From the NCBI GenBank assembly GCA_965221505.1, contig CBDCSI010000002.1, positions 1-64,000 of the forward strand: a stretch of DNA of 64,000 nucleotides, given 5' to 3'. Both the position numbers and the translations under genes were made by a program. Source of the stretch: CAZPXZ01 sp965221505 (GTDB lineage: Bacteria; Pseudomonadota; Alphaproteobacteria; Rhodobacterales; CAZPXZ01). Position 1 is the first letter of the stretch. Each line of letters opens with the position of its first letter. The notes under the pieces are model-generated. The model saw only the letters and a program-made list of their open reading frames with translations. It was not told the DNA's origin and made no database searches. Below are positions 1-9,040 of this stretch, piece by piece.

Positions 1-380
1 CGAGCGCTGTACGCCCCGCCACCCTCGTCAATCACTTCCTCCCTGGGGATATTGAAATCGACAGGCGGTCGAGTGCTCCCGTCGTCCCATCGAACGCCGA
101 CGGCATAGCGTTGATCTGCGGTCCAGCGGAGCGTGAAGAGATCGTCGGCGGACTCAATCCAGAAATTCTCCGGATCCGGCCCAGTCTGGGCGTGGCCCGT
201 CCCTGGAATGAAGAGTAACAGGAGGGCCGTCGCAAGAGATGTCGCGACAGTCCGAGCCCGCCGCCAAGCCCTCGCCCGATGGGATTGACCTTCTACTGAG
301 CCACGGCAACGCCCACCGCTCAGCTCGGAATCGTCCTGCCACTCGGGCCACACGTTCGATGTACCCGACCTACTCCACAT
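1..380 (-). CDS. Secreted protein of unknown function, N-terminal part (runs off left edge)
   Basis: An uninterrupted minus-strand frame runs from an ATG at 380 to the window edge. Around positions 190-250 it encodes an arginine-rich segment followed by a hydrophobic stretch (TSLATALLLLFIPGTGHA) ending in an AxA-like signal-peptidase site (GHA|Q). The start of a mature, acidic/aromatic domain follows (PENFWIESADDLF, then RWDDGSTRPPVDF). The segment before the signal peptide is unusually long for the ATG start. A GTG at 353 is an alternative, and I see no convincing ribosome binding site for either. I do not recognise the family. Export to the periplasm or outside is inferred from the signal peptide only. 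Confidence 0.6.
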   Translation of the reverse strand, partial: MWSRSGTSNVWPEWQDDSELSGGRCRGSVEGQSHRARAWRRARTVATSLATALLLLFIPGTGHAQTGPDPENFWIESADDLFTLRWTADQRYAVGVRWDDGSTRPPVDFNIPREEVIDEGGGAYSA

Positions 381-1655
381 GCGCTTCACCGATTCGCCTA
401 CGAATCGTGAATCGCCTACACCTCCGTCCCCTGGAGTCGCTCCATCAAGAACAAAGCCGACATGCTCCACACTGAGTGGCACTATCCCGGAATTCTTGGG
501 ACACCACCTTTCGATTCGCGCTCCATTTCCACTCATTTCCAACCCTCACTATATATTTTACTCCGCAGCGCAACGGGGAGTAAAATCTGTTGCGACGCTG
601 TTGAGACCACGGGTACGCCACCTCCGATCACCGCTCCCGCCCGAAGCATGCACACGCCACAGCGGCCATTGGCTCATTGCCAGCCAGATAGCGAGACGAC
701 TTATATCACCGTCGACAGGAAGTCACCACGACGCGGCATGTATAGCGAGACGACCTATATCACCGTCGACAGGAAGTCACCACGACGCGGCATGTTCGGT
801 AGTGCGGCTAAACTCGCCAGATTCCCGACATGACATGCCAAAAAATGTGACATCAGCAGCAACTAGTACGACCCTCTACTACTTGGCCGGCTCCTCCTGG
901 AGATCGCAGGGCCGGCTCCAATGCACGATTTTGGGCACAGCTACAGCCAGCTTGGGCGATTCGCGAGGGTGATTCGCGAGACCGATTCGGTTTGAAGAAA
1001 GTGCTCACGGAAAGGCTCGTACTACCCGCACCGGAACCCGAGCCCTTGGCATCCACCGGCCGCCGCTACGTCCGCCAACGGCCGGACTTCGCCGGCGCGT
1101 CTGAGAAGCGACTCTATGGTCCGGCCGAAGCGCGAGCAGGAACTCGATGCGCTCGAGTACCTCTCCCTCCTAACCGCTCCGACTTAGCGCAGGCGGAGGC
1201 CAAGAGGGCTGGCGCGCCATAAGGCGACAACGGCGCCGGTCAGCAGCACCCACCAATCTCGCACCCAGTTCGCACCCTTTCGCTCACTGCCCAGCAGCGC
1301 CCAACACATGACTTGCAGGTGAACGTTTCCTCTCGGGACAGGTCGACAGGCGCCACAGGCTGTGCGCCCGCGGGGAATGCACTCTTCCCTGCTCTCCCGC
1401 TCGTGGATCCCTTCGTCGTAGCCACATTGTTAGTTCGCGAACGCAAACAACTCTTGGGCCGAGATCGCCTCTGTTTCCGTATAGCCGGTGCCCGTCCTAC
1501 GGTCTCCCAGAGCCGAAGCGTGGGTCACCGCACGCGCGCGCGATACGCCGGAAACCGCATCTCCGTCCATCGCTCGCTCGCCACCCCGGCAAATGCGAAC
1601 TCATTGCCTCCCGCCTGAGAGCGATGCCCCCGCGCACACTGTCGACTCGAAGCCA
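381..1655. other. Gene-poor stretch, no convincing gene
   Basis: About 1.3 kb between the edge gene and the first XRE regulator. Frames on both strands are short, rich in Arg/Pro/Ser and lack ribosome binding sites. GC is visibly lower than in the rest of the window, especially before 850. The one clear structure is the 54-bp tandem duplication at 688-795. A frame around 992-1170 (KKVLTERLVLPAPEPEPL...) followed by an overlapping frame (MVRPKREQELDALEYLSLL) could be a decayed gene, but I cannot support it. Confidence 0.5.
688..795. repeat. 54-bp tandem direct repeat, two copies
   Basis: Two head-to-tail 54-bp copies, 688-741 and 742-795. They differ at one base (acgacTtatatc versus acgacCtatatc). 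Each contains a TATATCACC core and ends in GCGGCATGT. The near-identity points to a recent duplication. There is no surrounding gene, so the copies are not protein repeats. Confidence 0.9.
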
Positions 1656-2360
1656 TCACTCCTTGCCTTCGGGCTCTCCGTCGTCACTCTCGGCGTCAAA
1701 ATCCACCCCCATCAGAATTCGCAGGATCACCTTCCGATCTGCCAATCCGGCATCGATCTCGGCCATCGCCCGATTGGACTGTGCGTCAAGAAGAATACTC
1801 AGGATGTCGAATGCCTTGTCCTCCAATGCGTCTTGAATGCGGTTGGCCTCGTACTCCTCAGCGTCGCTGTCGGACGATACAGTTAGAAACTCTGACCAAC
1901 CAGGCCAGTTGCCCGACAGTCGGTAAACGTACTCAGGATGTGCCAGCATCTTGCCGAGGTCGGGGTCTGTCGCCGATTCGCCGCCTTCCAGCGACCACTC
2001 CGACAGCACAGCTTTGATCTGGTCTAGCCACACGTCGATGGCGTCCACCCTCCCTTCGGCGACCCCGGGCGCCGCGAACGCCGCTTTCAGCCACGCCCGA
2101 TCCAGGATCTCGATAAGTTCTACTCCGAGCGCCATCGATATTGCAAGGAGCGTCTCCCTATGGGAGAAATCGGTATCGCCTCTCTCGACTCTCCCTATGG
2201 TCGCGATCGAGACCTTTGTCCCCTTGGGATTCCCTTTGGAGTCCAAATTGTCAATTGCTTCATGCAAGCCCTCTTGAGTAAGGTCCATGCGCTTCCGCAA
2301 TTCTCTGATTCGTTCTTTGTCTGGCTTCAGGAATTGAAGCTTCGGCAATGAGGGATTCAT
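1656..2360 (-). CDS. XRE-family HTH regulator with an acidic C-terminal domain (paralogue 1)
   Basis: 234 aa. An XRE/Cro-type helix-turn-helix lies at about residues 15-75 (RIRELRKRMDLTQEGLHEAI, then SIATIGRVERGDTDF). A roughly 150-residue C-terminal region follows, containing AHPEYVY and ending in an acidic tail (ESDDGEPEGKE). The frame is open to 2480. I chose the ATG at 2360 because GAGAGGAG sits about 6 bases upstream and because a promoter-like TTGACA-N17-CAAGAT lies inside the longer version. The fold implies a DNA-binding transcriptional regulator. The regulated target is unknown and no partner gene adjoins it. The protein is related to the regulator at 4221-4787. Confidence 0.75.
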   Translation of the reverse strand: MNPSLPKLQFLKPDKERIRELRKRMDLTQEGLHEAIDNLDSKGNPKGTKVSIATIGRVERGDTDFSHRETLLAISMALGVELIEILDRAWLKAAFAAPGVAEGRVDAIDVWLDQIKAVLSEWSLEGGESATDPDLGKMLAHPEYVYRLSGNWPGWSEFLTVSSDSDAEEYEANRIQDALEDKAFDILSILLDAQSNRAMAEIDAGLADRKVILRILMGVDFDAESDDGEPEGKE

Positions 2361-2399
2361 GGAAGTCTCCTCTCTCCGCGCGTCGTGGCTCGATTTGAT

Positions 2400-2428
2400 A
2401 TCTTGCCATGCTTCCAAGTCCTTGTCAA
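2400..2428 (-). promoter_or_regulatory. Putative sigma-70 promoter of the first XRE regulator
   Basis: Read on the minus strand, a perfect -35 (TTGACA, 2423-2428) is followed after 17 bases by CAAGAT (2400-2405). This places transcription start about 30 bases before the ATG at 2360. The spacer/-10 segment GAAGCATGGCA is nearly repeated upstream of the second XRE regulator. Confidence 0.5.
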
Positions 2429-4220
2429 ATGGGCTCGAGAGCGCAAGTGAGTGGTGCAATTGGTAGCTACGGTCTATCACTAACCAACCATCTCTTGTGC
2501 CGTTCTATCGCTAGGTTTGCCTCCCCTCCTTGGCAAGACAGGGCATCAGTGCGAACGTGTAAAGAGCACGAGATGCACTATTTCGCGGGAGAAGCGAGTG
2601 CAACGTCAACGGTGGTTCCGTCGCAAGTCGTTGCTCTGCCTCGCCATCTGACATGAAATGAAGGATATTGTACCGTGCATTGCGGAGCAACCGGGGTTGC
2701 CAATAGTGGACCGGCAACTCGTCTTCGAAACCTCACCCTTTCCTAGTTCGAGTTCGATGGACTTAGAGGGTCGATTCGTTGACCTGCCGTTCATTCGAAG
2801 CCTGACGAATCGGGGGCATGTCCAACTTCCTCGACAGCCTCCTCTCCATCCTTCTCCTGCAGGGCGATGCCCGAATGGTTCGAGGCCGGCAGACCGAACG
2901 AGTGGGCCTGAAGTAGACGAAAGCGCCTGGCCAATCGGCGCTGTGCGAACCGCCGATGTCGCCGGGAGTGTTGCCAAACCCTATCGGGTACACCGAAGCT
3001 CCAGCGAGCGGATCGACCGGCACATACCCGACAACGATATAGGACGAACACAGAGTGCGGACCGTAGAACTGCCCCTCGGTCAACAGCGTCTCACTTGCC
3101 GCTAGCCACACCAGCATCACCCCTCCGATTCGCTCTTGTCGACATGCTCAGGAGGAGCCGTACACGACACACTTCCGCTACTGTACTCGATCCGGTGCTA
3201 AAACACAGCACCCGGATACCTCTCGGTAAACTGACGCCAAGACGAGAAACACACCGAGTACCCATACGATACTCGTCCAAGCCGAACCCGGATATAGCGC
3301 CGTACGCCAATCGAACACTGCGGATAGAAGCACACGCGAGCCCGAATCACACGCCTCCGACCGACGTTCCGTCCGAATCGTATGGGTTTGACAACGGTAT
3401 TCGTGAGCTTCCCGAGCGGTCCGTCTCGACGGTTCGCCAACCTCTTGCCGTACGTGAACGGGACGCTGCTGCCTTACGCCAGCCGAACTAGCGCTATGAC
3501 CTGGGGTTAGCACTAGCACGTACGTCACCCTGACGCGGGCCATTGAGCAGTACGGCAGCTGCCGCATCGGCGGCAACAGAACCCGGCAATCAGACTGCAT
3601 GGCGAGTGGTCCACCACGGCCGATCTCGGACGATTGCGTTCCGCACCCGGAAGTGAGACTTCCGCGCGTCGCCGATCGGCCGTGAACGACCCAGGTCGTT
3701 CGAGGCACTCAAGCGCACTTCTCAGCACTACTGCGCCGACCAGGCGCAGGCGAAGGATAGGAAACCTGTTTCGCGAGAACACAAGCACTGCATGGACACT
3801 CCGGCACCCTCCCGACTGCTTCCCTCTCGCATACACCCCATCGGCTTCCCGAGGAGCCCGGCGCGAGACATTCCGGCGAACGTTGCCGGAGCGGCCAGTT
3901 GCATGCCGCCAGGGGTGTCGCCACCGATGCGCTCTCGGAGCAAGGGGGCTGGCAGATAGCCCGCTCTTCAGGTCGTCGTGAACCCACTCGCCACGGCGTC
4001 ATCGCCGGTCCAGGCACTCCGACGGAGACCGAGCCGACGTCGCCTACGGCTCCTGACCCTAAGCCCGCTGGTCTGCCGGCGCCCGAGATAGGGCGCCGGC
4101 ATGCCTGTGCGAAACGCCTAGCGGCTCGTCTGCGACAGTAACTCCCTCCGATGTGCGACGGTCAAGACGGTCCTGTCGCGCGTACAATCGGCGCCCCGCG
4201 CGCGCCACGTCCCGGCACGA
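2429..4220. other. Gene-poor stretch between the two XRE regulators
   Basis: About 1.8 kb without an intact gene. Part of it (2791-3135, minus) looks like a frameshifted gene remnant, annotated separately. A minus-strand frame at 3184-3360 ends in a hydrophobic segment (TSIVWVLGVFLVLASVYREV) and could be the tail of another decayed membrane protein. 3440-4220 shows only short arginine-rich frames and nothing I can support. Confidence 0.45.
2791..3135 (-). pseudogene. Likely frameshifted remnant of an unknown small membrane/secreted protein
   Basis: Three consecutive minus-strand segments look protein-like but lie in alternating frames. The first begins near 3135 (ERIGGVMLVWLAASETLL, TEGQFYGPHSVFV). 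The second continues from about 3040 in another frame (YIVVGYVPVDPLAG, ASVYPIGFGNTPGDIGG, SADWPGAFVYF). The third returns to the first frame from about 2890 (HSFGLPASNHSGIALQ, EKDGEEAVEEVGHAPDS) and stops at 2791. Each segment has G/C-rich third codon positions, while the frames between them are arginine-rich noise. Two compensating frameshifts, or two sequencing indels, would rejoin a protein of about 110 aa with one hydrophobic segment. I recognise no family. Confidence 0.4.
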
Positions 4221-4787
4221 TCATTCTCTTTCGTCAGGATCTCCGTCTTCTTCCCCGGTGCCGGAGAGCAACGCCGACAGGATTCGCATTAGCTCCCTTA
4301 TGTCGACCTCTCCCTCATCGTTCTCCACCAACGCCCGTTCGCACTGTGCAGTTAGGTACACGTACTCAAGATGCGCCGGTATCGCGTCGATGTTGGGATC
4401 GGAGTCCATGCCGCCGCTATTCAGCAGCAACTTCTTTGCCGTACCGCAAGTCAACTCCACTGCCCCGATCACGGTGTCCGCCTTCCTAGCGGCCGTCGGC
4501 TTCTGTTTGCCGGCCAGGAACGCTGCCACTTTTTCTTTGAAAGTCTTGATCTGCTCCTCGGTGTAGAAGTCCCTAAGCGGCACTTCAAGCGCCCTTGCAA
4601 GGCGGATGAGAGTGGCATCGCTGGGCATCGTCTCTTCGCGCTCGATTCGGCCGATGGTTGCCGACGAGATCGATTGCCCCGGAAATTCGTTATCGATTCT
4701 CCGAACGACGCCTTCCTGGGTTAAGCGCTTCCTTTTTCGAATCGCCTTTATCCGGACTCCGCTTGGTCTAGGCAGCTTAACAATCAC
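4221..4787 (-). CDS. XRE-family HTH regulator (paralogue 2)
   Basis: 188 aa from a GTG at 4787. The frame is open to an ATG at 4877, but TGGAGGCGTGCG directly precedes the GTG. A conserved promoter-like element lies within the longer version, as it does for the paralogue. The XRE HTH spans about residues 8-70 (VRIKAIRKRKRLTQEGVVRR, then SISSATIGRIEREET). The C-terminal part has a lysine-rich linker (FKEKVAAFLAGKQK), the motif AHLEYVY and an acidic end (GTGEEDGDPDERE). Both regulators share the order HTH - DP...AHxEYVY - helical segment - acidic tail. It is probably a DNA-binding repressor or activator. Its target is unknown. Confidence 0.7.
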   Translation of the reverse strand: MIVKLPRPSGVRIKAIRKRKRLTQEGVVRRIDNEFPGQSISSATIGRIEREETMPSDATLIRLARALEVPLRDFYTEEQIKTFKEKVAAFLAGKQKPTAARKADTVIGAVELTCGTAKKLLLNSGGMDSDPNIDAIPAHLEYVYLTAQCERALVENDEGEVDIRELMRILSALLSGTGEEDGDPDERE

Positions 4788-4828
4788 CGCACGCCTCCAT
4801 ATCTCCGCGTCGCGTCTCAACACTCTTC

Positions 4829-4850
4829 CGTCTATGCTGCCATGTTTCTG
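4829..4850 (-). promoter_or_regulatory. Promoter-like element shared by both XRE paralogues
   Basis: On the minus strand AGAAACATGGCAGCATAGAC lies about 50 bases before the GTG start. The first regulator has GGAAGCATGGCAAGATATC about 44 bases before its ATG. A weak -35 (GTGGCA) precedes it by 16 bases. The conservation between two otherwise diverged upstream regions suggests a shared promoter or operator. Confidence 0.35.
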
Positions 4851-6150
4851 CGTGATGCCACAGCGCATCGGATGCAAGCCAATCGCGCATGGGATCGCGC
4901 GGGATGTCCGATTCTGCCGGCTTCACCGCGGTTTGCCCACAAAATCCGGCATCAGAGGGCAAGTTTGCAAGATCCGACCCTGGCGACAAGAAATCGCAGA
5001 CCGTGGATCCGGACACGATTCCGACCGGCAGGCGGGTCGACTTCGACGCCCCCGAAGAACCGATTCGCGGATTCGCTGCCGATTCGGGGCTTTCCGAAAC
5101 GAACTTCTCACCAACCTCCTCGACATCGCCTTCCGCATGCTGCCTGCGTAGCTGATCGCCCGCATCATTCGCGAGCGAGCGACCCTACGAGCGGCAGCAC
5201 AGTCAGCGAGAGCCGTCTGCGAAATCACCAGGCCAGACGAGCGACCGGCATCGCCGGTGCGATCGCGCGAAGTCAGTCATGTGCACCGGCGCGCCGACGG
5301 CCTGAACCACACCCGAGTGACGGCAGCGCTATCGAGGGCGAACGCATGACGACGACCGGACCAGGGGCAGGAAGACCACGCGGTTTTCGTCGTCGACGCC
5401 CTCTGCGTCAGCCTCGCCCGCAGCTTCGCTCTTGTCGCCCGGCTGCGATCGGCGGCCTCCGACTCGGTCGAGAAGAGACAACCCAGATAGCCCGAAGTCG
5501 CCACGCTCGACGCGTCCGAACCGGATCCGACCATTGCGGGGCAAGAATCGGACTTCGGGCATACAGCAATCCTGCATTCACGCCAGACTCCGCAATGCAA
5601 CCTGGGAGTCCCGGGCGATCGCCGCCGAACCGACCCCGGACGACGCCTTGCTCGCCCTTCGGACGCGACGAACCGACGCACAGGCATACGCGGTACAGGC
5701 AATCCGGGGGTTCACCTGCCCGAACCGACCGGCCGCCGATCGGGCATGGCCTGCCTCCCGAACGCTCCGCTCCGACGGTGCAAGAGCCGCTCGCGCCGCA
5801 CCGCACGCGAAGCGCACGCAACCGCCCGACGCCAGTCGGATTTGTGGATCCCCCGCGTGGGCACTTCTCCTACGCCCGCGCTGCGCTTCCCCGAGTGTCA
5901 CCCGAATCCGCCCGAACACTCGGTCCGGTGTTCCCCCGCTCCTTCGGCAACCGGATCCGGCACACCGCCGGCATGGCAAGCGGCGCTCCCATTACCCGGA
6001 ACGAGGCGATCCCTGGGACACCGATCCGCGCTTCGCGCCCCGGTCCGTCCGCCCCCGGCACCGCTCGCGCGCGCTTGGATCGGTCGGCGGTTAGGGTATT
6101 CCGCCGATGCCCGAGCGCGCGACGCCGGCAGCGGACCGAATTGCTGACAG
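4851..6150. other. Gene-poor stretch upstream of the ABC/hydrolase operon
   Basis: About 1.3 kb. All frames on both strands are dominated by Arg, Pro and Ser, have no ribosome binding site and match nothing I recognise, including the long plus-strand open frame ending at 6161. The stretch is more GC-rich than 1-4200. I see no gene in it. Confidence 0.5.
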
Positions 6151-6185
6151 TTGACACTTGACGGAATCCTCCCGTAATTTCGGGA
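6151..6185 (+). promoter_or_regulatory. Putative promoter and operator of the hydrolase/ABC operon
   Basis: A perfect -35 TTGACA (6151-6156) is followed after 18 bases by TAATTT (6175-6180). The -10 is the loop of an inverted repeat TCCCG-TAATTT-CGGGA (6170-6185), a position where a repressor could block RNA polymerase. The operon's first ATG is 70 bases downstream. Confidence 0.5.
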
Positions 6186-6254
6186 CGACCGGCGAATTGC
6201 GGGATCGCGTCCGGTTCCGATCGGGCGCCGTCGCCGACAGGAGGAGCGGACGAG

Positions 6255-7433
6255 ATGACCATTGTGCCGGGATCCGACCTTCCGTTCGAGCGCGAGGAAC
6301 ACCTCGACCGGCAAGCTCGGCTCCGCGCCGAGCTGCGTCGAAACGGGTTCGACGCCATTCTCGTTTTCGCCCAGGAGAGCCACTACTGGCTAACCGGGTA
6401 CGACACCGGCGGGTTCGTATTCTTTCAGTGCGCCGCGTTTACCGCCGACGACCGGCAGCCGGTGCTGCTGACCAGGAGACCCGACCTTCTGCAGGCGCGG
6501 CGGACCAGCACCTACGAGGACATTCGAATCTGGTGGGACGCCGAGGACGCCGATCCGGCCGTCGACCTCCGCGCCATCCTGGAGGAACTCGGCCTCGAGG
6601 GGTGCCGCGTCGCGGTCGAGCTGAACACACACGGCCTGACCGGGTGGAACCTCTGGCGCGTGCAGCGCGCCTTGTCGGGATTCTGCAACCTGGACAACGA
6701 CGACCACATGATCCGCAGGCTTCGGCTGGTCAAGTCGCCGGCCGAGATCGCCTACACCCGCCGGGCGGCGGAGATCCTGGACCGGTCCCTCGAAGCCGTT
6801 ATCGAGGCGGCGCGCCCCGGCGTGCTCGACTCCGTTCTCAAGGCGGAATACCTGCGCGTCGTACTGGAGGAAGGCGGCGACATGCCGCCGAACGCGCCGC
6901 TCTTCAACTCCGGCCCGCGCGCCATATACGGCCGCGGCGTCGCCGGACCGAGGCGGCTCGAGGCCCAGGACCAGCTGCTGGTTGAGTATCCCGTCACCTA
7001 CCGCCGCTACAACGCCAAGACGGAATGGATGATCCTGTTCGGCAAGCCGGCGGACGAGCAGCTTCGCATGTACGACGCCGCTCGCGGCACCCTCGAGGCG
7101 ATGACGAAGATCGCCCGGCCGGGAACGACGCTCGGCGAAATCTTCGACGTGCATGCGGCCGGGCTCGACGCGGCCGGTTACCGTGCCCATCGCTACGGCG
7201 CCACCGGCTATTCCCTCGGCTGCACCTTCGCGCCGACCAGCATGGACGTGCCGCCGATGATCTATCCGGGCAACTCGACCGTGTGCCGCCCGGGCATGAC
7301 GCTCTTCTACCACGTCATGATGGGCGACAGCGACACCGGTTTCGGCATGGGCGTCGGCCATACGCTCCTCGTGACCGAAGACGACCCCGAAGTGCTCACC
7401 GCACTGCCCGACGAAATCACGGTGATAGACTGA
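6255..7433 (+). CDS. M24 (creatinase/Xaa-Pro peptidase) fold hydrolase lacking canonical metal ligands
   Basis: 392 aa, with AGGAGG about 10 bases upstream of the ATG. An N-terminal creatinase-type domain (about 10-150) precedes a pita-bread domain (about 160-390). In M24 metallopeptidases two Asp, one His and two Glu bind two metals. Here the first region reads VEYPVTYRRYNAKTEW (about 243-258), the usual GHG(V/I)G histidine region reads RYGATGYSLG, and the last glutamate region reads GMGVGHTLLVT, so the ligands appear substituted. This resembles metal-free members such as creatinase rather than aminopeptidase P. It is a cytoplasmic enzyme, first in an operon with an ABC importer and an M20-type hydrolase. 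It probably cleaves a C-N bond in the imported compound. The substrate is unknown. Confidence 0.8.
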   Translation: MTIVPGSDLPFEREEHLDRQARLRAELRRNGFDAILVFAQESHYWLTGYDTGGFVFFQCAAFTADDRQPVLLTRRPDLLQARRTSTYEDIRIWWDAEDADPAVDLRAILEELGLEGCRVAVELNTHGLTGWNLWRVQRALSGFCNLDNDDHMIRRLRLVKSPAEIAYTRRAAEILDRSLEAVIEAARPGVLDSVLKAEYLRVVLEEGGDMPPNAPLFNSGPRAIYGRGVAGPRRLEAQDQLLVEYPVTYRRYNAKTEWMILFGKPADEQLRMYDAARGTLEAMTKIARPGTTLGEIFDVHAAGLDAAGYRAHRYGATGYSLGCTFAPTSMDVPPMIYPGNSTVCRPGMTLFYHVMMGDSDTGFGMGVGHTLLVTEDDPEVLTALPDEITVID

Positions 7434-7497
7434 GTTCCGGGACGACGCTCCCGCCGAGGGGCTTCCAGCCCCGCCAGAACGACCCAAGGAGGAATCC

Positions 7498-9036
7498 ATG
7501 CTGTATCTCGAACCCAACAGACGAAGCGTATTGATCGGGGTGGCGGCCGCGTCGGCCCTGCCCGGAATCTCGCTCGCGCAGGGCGAGCCCGTGCGGGGCG
7601 GCGTCCTCAAGATCAGCCACTCGACGCGCATCGCGACGCTCAACGTCCTGCAGTTGTCGGGACCGGCCGAATACCCCTGCGTCGACATGATCTATTCCGG
7701 TCTGACCCGGATGGGCTCCGGCTTCGGCCCGGTTCCGGATCTCGCCGAGTCCTGGGAAGGCAACGACGACGCCTCGGAGTTCACCTTCCACCTGCGTCCG
7801 AACGTGACCTTCCACGACGGATCGCCGCTCACCGCGGACGACGTGGTCGCGACCATGAACGCGATCCTCGACCCGGCCACGGGTTCGCCCGCGCGCTCGG
7901 TGCTCGACCTGATCGTGTCGGTCGAGGCGGTGGACGCGCTGACCGTCCGCTTCGGGCTGTCGAATTCCTACGCGGACTTCCCGACCTCGCTCGCCCACTC
8001 CAACGCGCGAATCGTGTCCGCCGCGGCCCTCGCCGGCCCCCCCGCCGATCTCGAGACCCGGCCGAACGGCACCGGCCCGTTCAAGCTGGAGAGCTACGAC
8101 AGCGCCAGCGTCGTACGTCTGGTCAAGAACGAGAACTACTTCGTCGAGGGCCGTCCGTATCTGGACGCGGTGGAGATGCATCTCTTCCCGGACCTGGCCG
8201 CCGAGACCACGAACTTCCTCTCCGGAACCATGGACGTCATGCTCAACGTCCAGCAGGCGGATTTCGCCCGGATCGCCGGCTCGCCCGGCGTCACCGCGCT
8301 CAAGGTCCCCTCGGGACGGTTCGTGAACGTGGTCATGCGTCAGGACCAGCCTCCTTTCGACGACGTGCGGGTGCGCAAGGCTCTCGCCATGTCGGTGGAC
8401 CGGCAGCTTCTGGTCGACATCGTCCTCGAAGGCCTGGGCCGGCCGGCACGGGACAACATCCTCTCGCCCGAGTTTCCGCATTACGTGGAGCCGCCTGAGA
8501 TCCCCTACGACCCGGCCGCGGCCAGGGCGCTGCTGGCCGAGGCCGGACACCCCGACGGCATCGACATCACGCTGGTGGCCTCGAACCGCCCCGCGATCCG
8601 CGGACAGGTCGCCATCGCCATCAAGCAGATGGCGGCGCCGGCCGGCTTCAACATCGACGTCGAGAGCATGCCGCACGACACCTATCTGGCCAACGTGTGG
8701 AAGAAGGGCAATTTCTACATGGCCTACTGGGGCATGCAGCCGACGGAGGACGGCGCCTTCACGTTGCTCCTGACCTCCGACGCTGCGTTCGAGGACACCG
8801 CCTGGCACAACGCGGAGTTCGACGCGCTGGTGGCGAAGGGGCGCAGCACGCTGGACCCGGCCGAACGCGCGCAGGCCTACGCCGACGCGCAGGCGCTCAT
8901 CCAGCGGGACACGCCCTACATCATCGCGTTCTTCCAGGACGTGCTGACGGCGAATCGCGACAACGTCCACGGCTGGACCGTGCATCCGCTGTCCCGGACC
9001 TACTACGTGGAGAACGTCTGGGTAGACCGGAGCTGA
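7498..9036 (+). CDS. ABC transporter substrate-binding protein, peptide/opine/nickel family (SBP family 5)
   Basis: 512 aa, with AAGGAGG directly upstream. The N-terminus has a twin-arginine-like signal (NRRSVLIGVAAASALPG, then ISLAQG), so export by Tat is plausible. The body carries the family 5 features: GGVLKIS after the signal, then ...DLAESWEG, FHLRPNVTFHDGSPLTADDV and GTGPFKLESYD. It would bind the transported compound in the periplasm and deliver it to the permeases encoded just downstream. The family covers oligopeptides, opines, glutathione and nickel, so the fold does not fix the substrate. Confidence 0.9.
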   Translation: MLYLEPNRRSVLIGVAAASALPGISLAQGEPVRGGVLKISHSTRIATLNVLQLSGPAEYPCVDMIYSGLTRMGSGFGPVPDLAESWEGNDDASEFTFHLRPNVTFHDGSPLTADDVVATMNAILDPATGSPARSVLDLIVSVEAVDALTVRFGLSNSYADFPTSLAHSNARIVSAAALAGPPADLETRPNGTGPFKLESYDSASVVRLVKNENYFVEGRPYLDAVEMHLFPDLAAETTNFLSGTMDVMLNVQQADFARIAGSPGVTALKVPSGRFVNVVMRQDQPPFDDVRVRKALAMSVDRQLLVDIVLEGLGRPARDNILSPEFPHYVEPPEIPYDPAAARALLAEAGHPDGIDITLVASNRPAIRGQVAIAIKQMAAPAGFNIDVESMPHDTYLANVWKKGNFYMAYWGMQPTEDGAFTLLLTSDAAFEDTAWHNAEFDALVAKGRSTLDPAERAQAYADAQALIQRDTPYIIAFFQDVLTANRDNVHGWTVHPLSRTYYVENVWVDRS

Positions 9037-9040
9037 CCTC

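Noticed and set aside
5408..5577. Minus-strand FGRVERGD stretch resembling the XRE motif IGRVERGD, as a possible third decayed regulator
   Set aside because: The neighbouring HTH segments are absent or at the wrong spacing in every frame, so one short match in a GC-rich region is not enough.
4842..6161. Open plus-strand frame of 439 codons before the hydrolase operon
   Set aside because: Composition is almost entirely Arg/Pro/Ser/Thr with no domain, no ribosome binding site and no coding bias.
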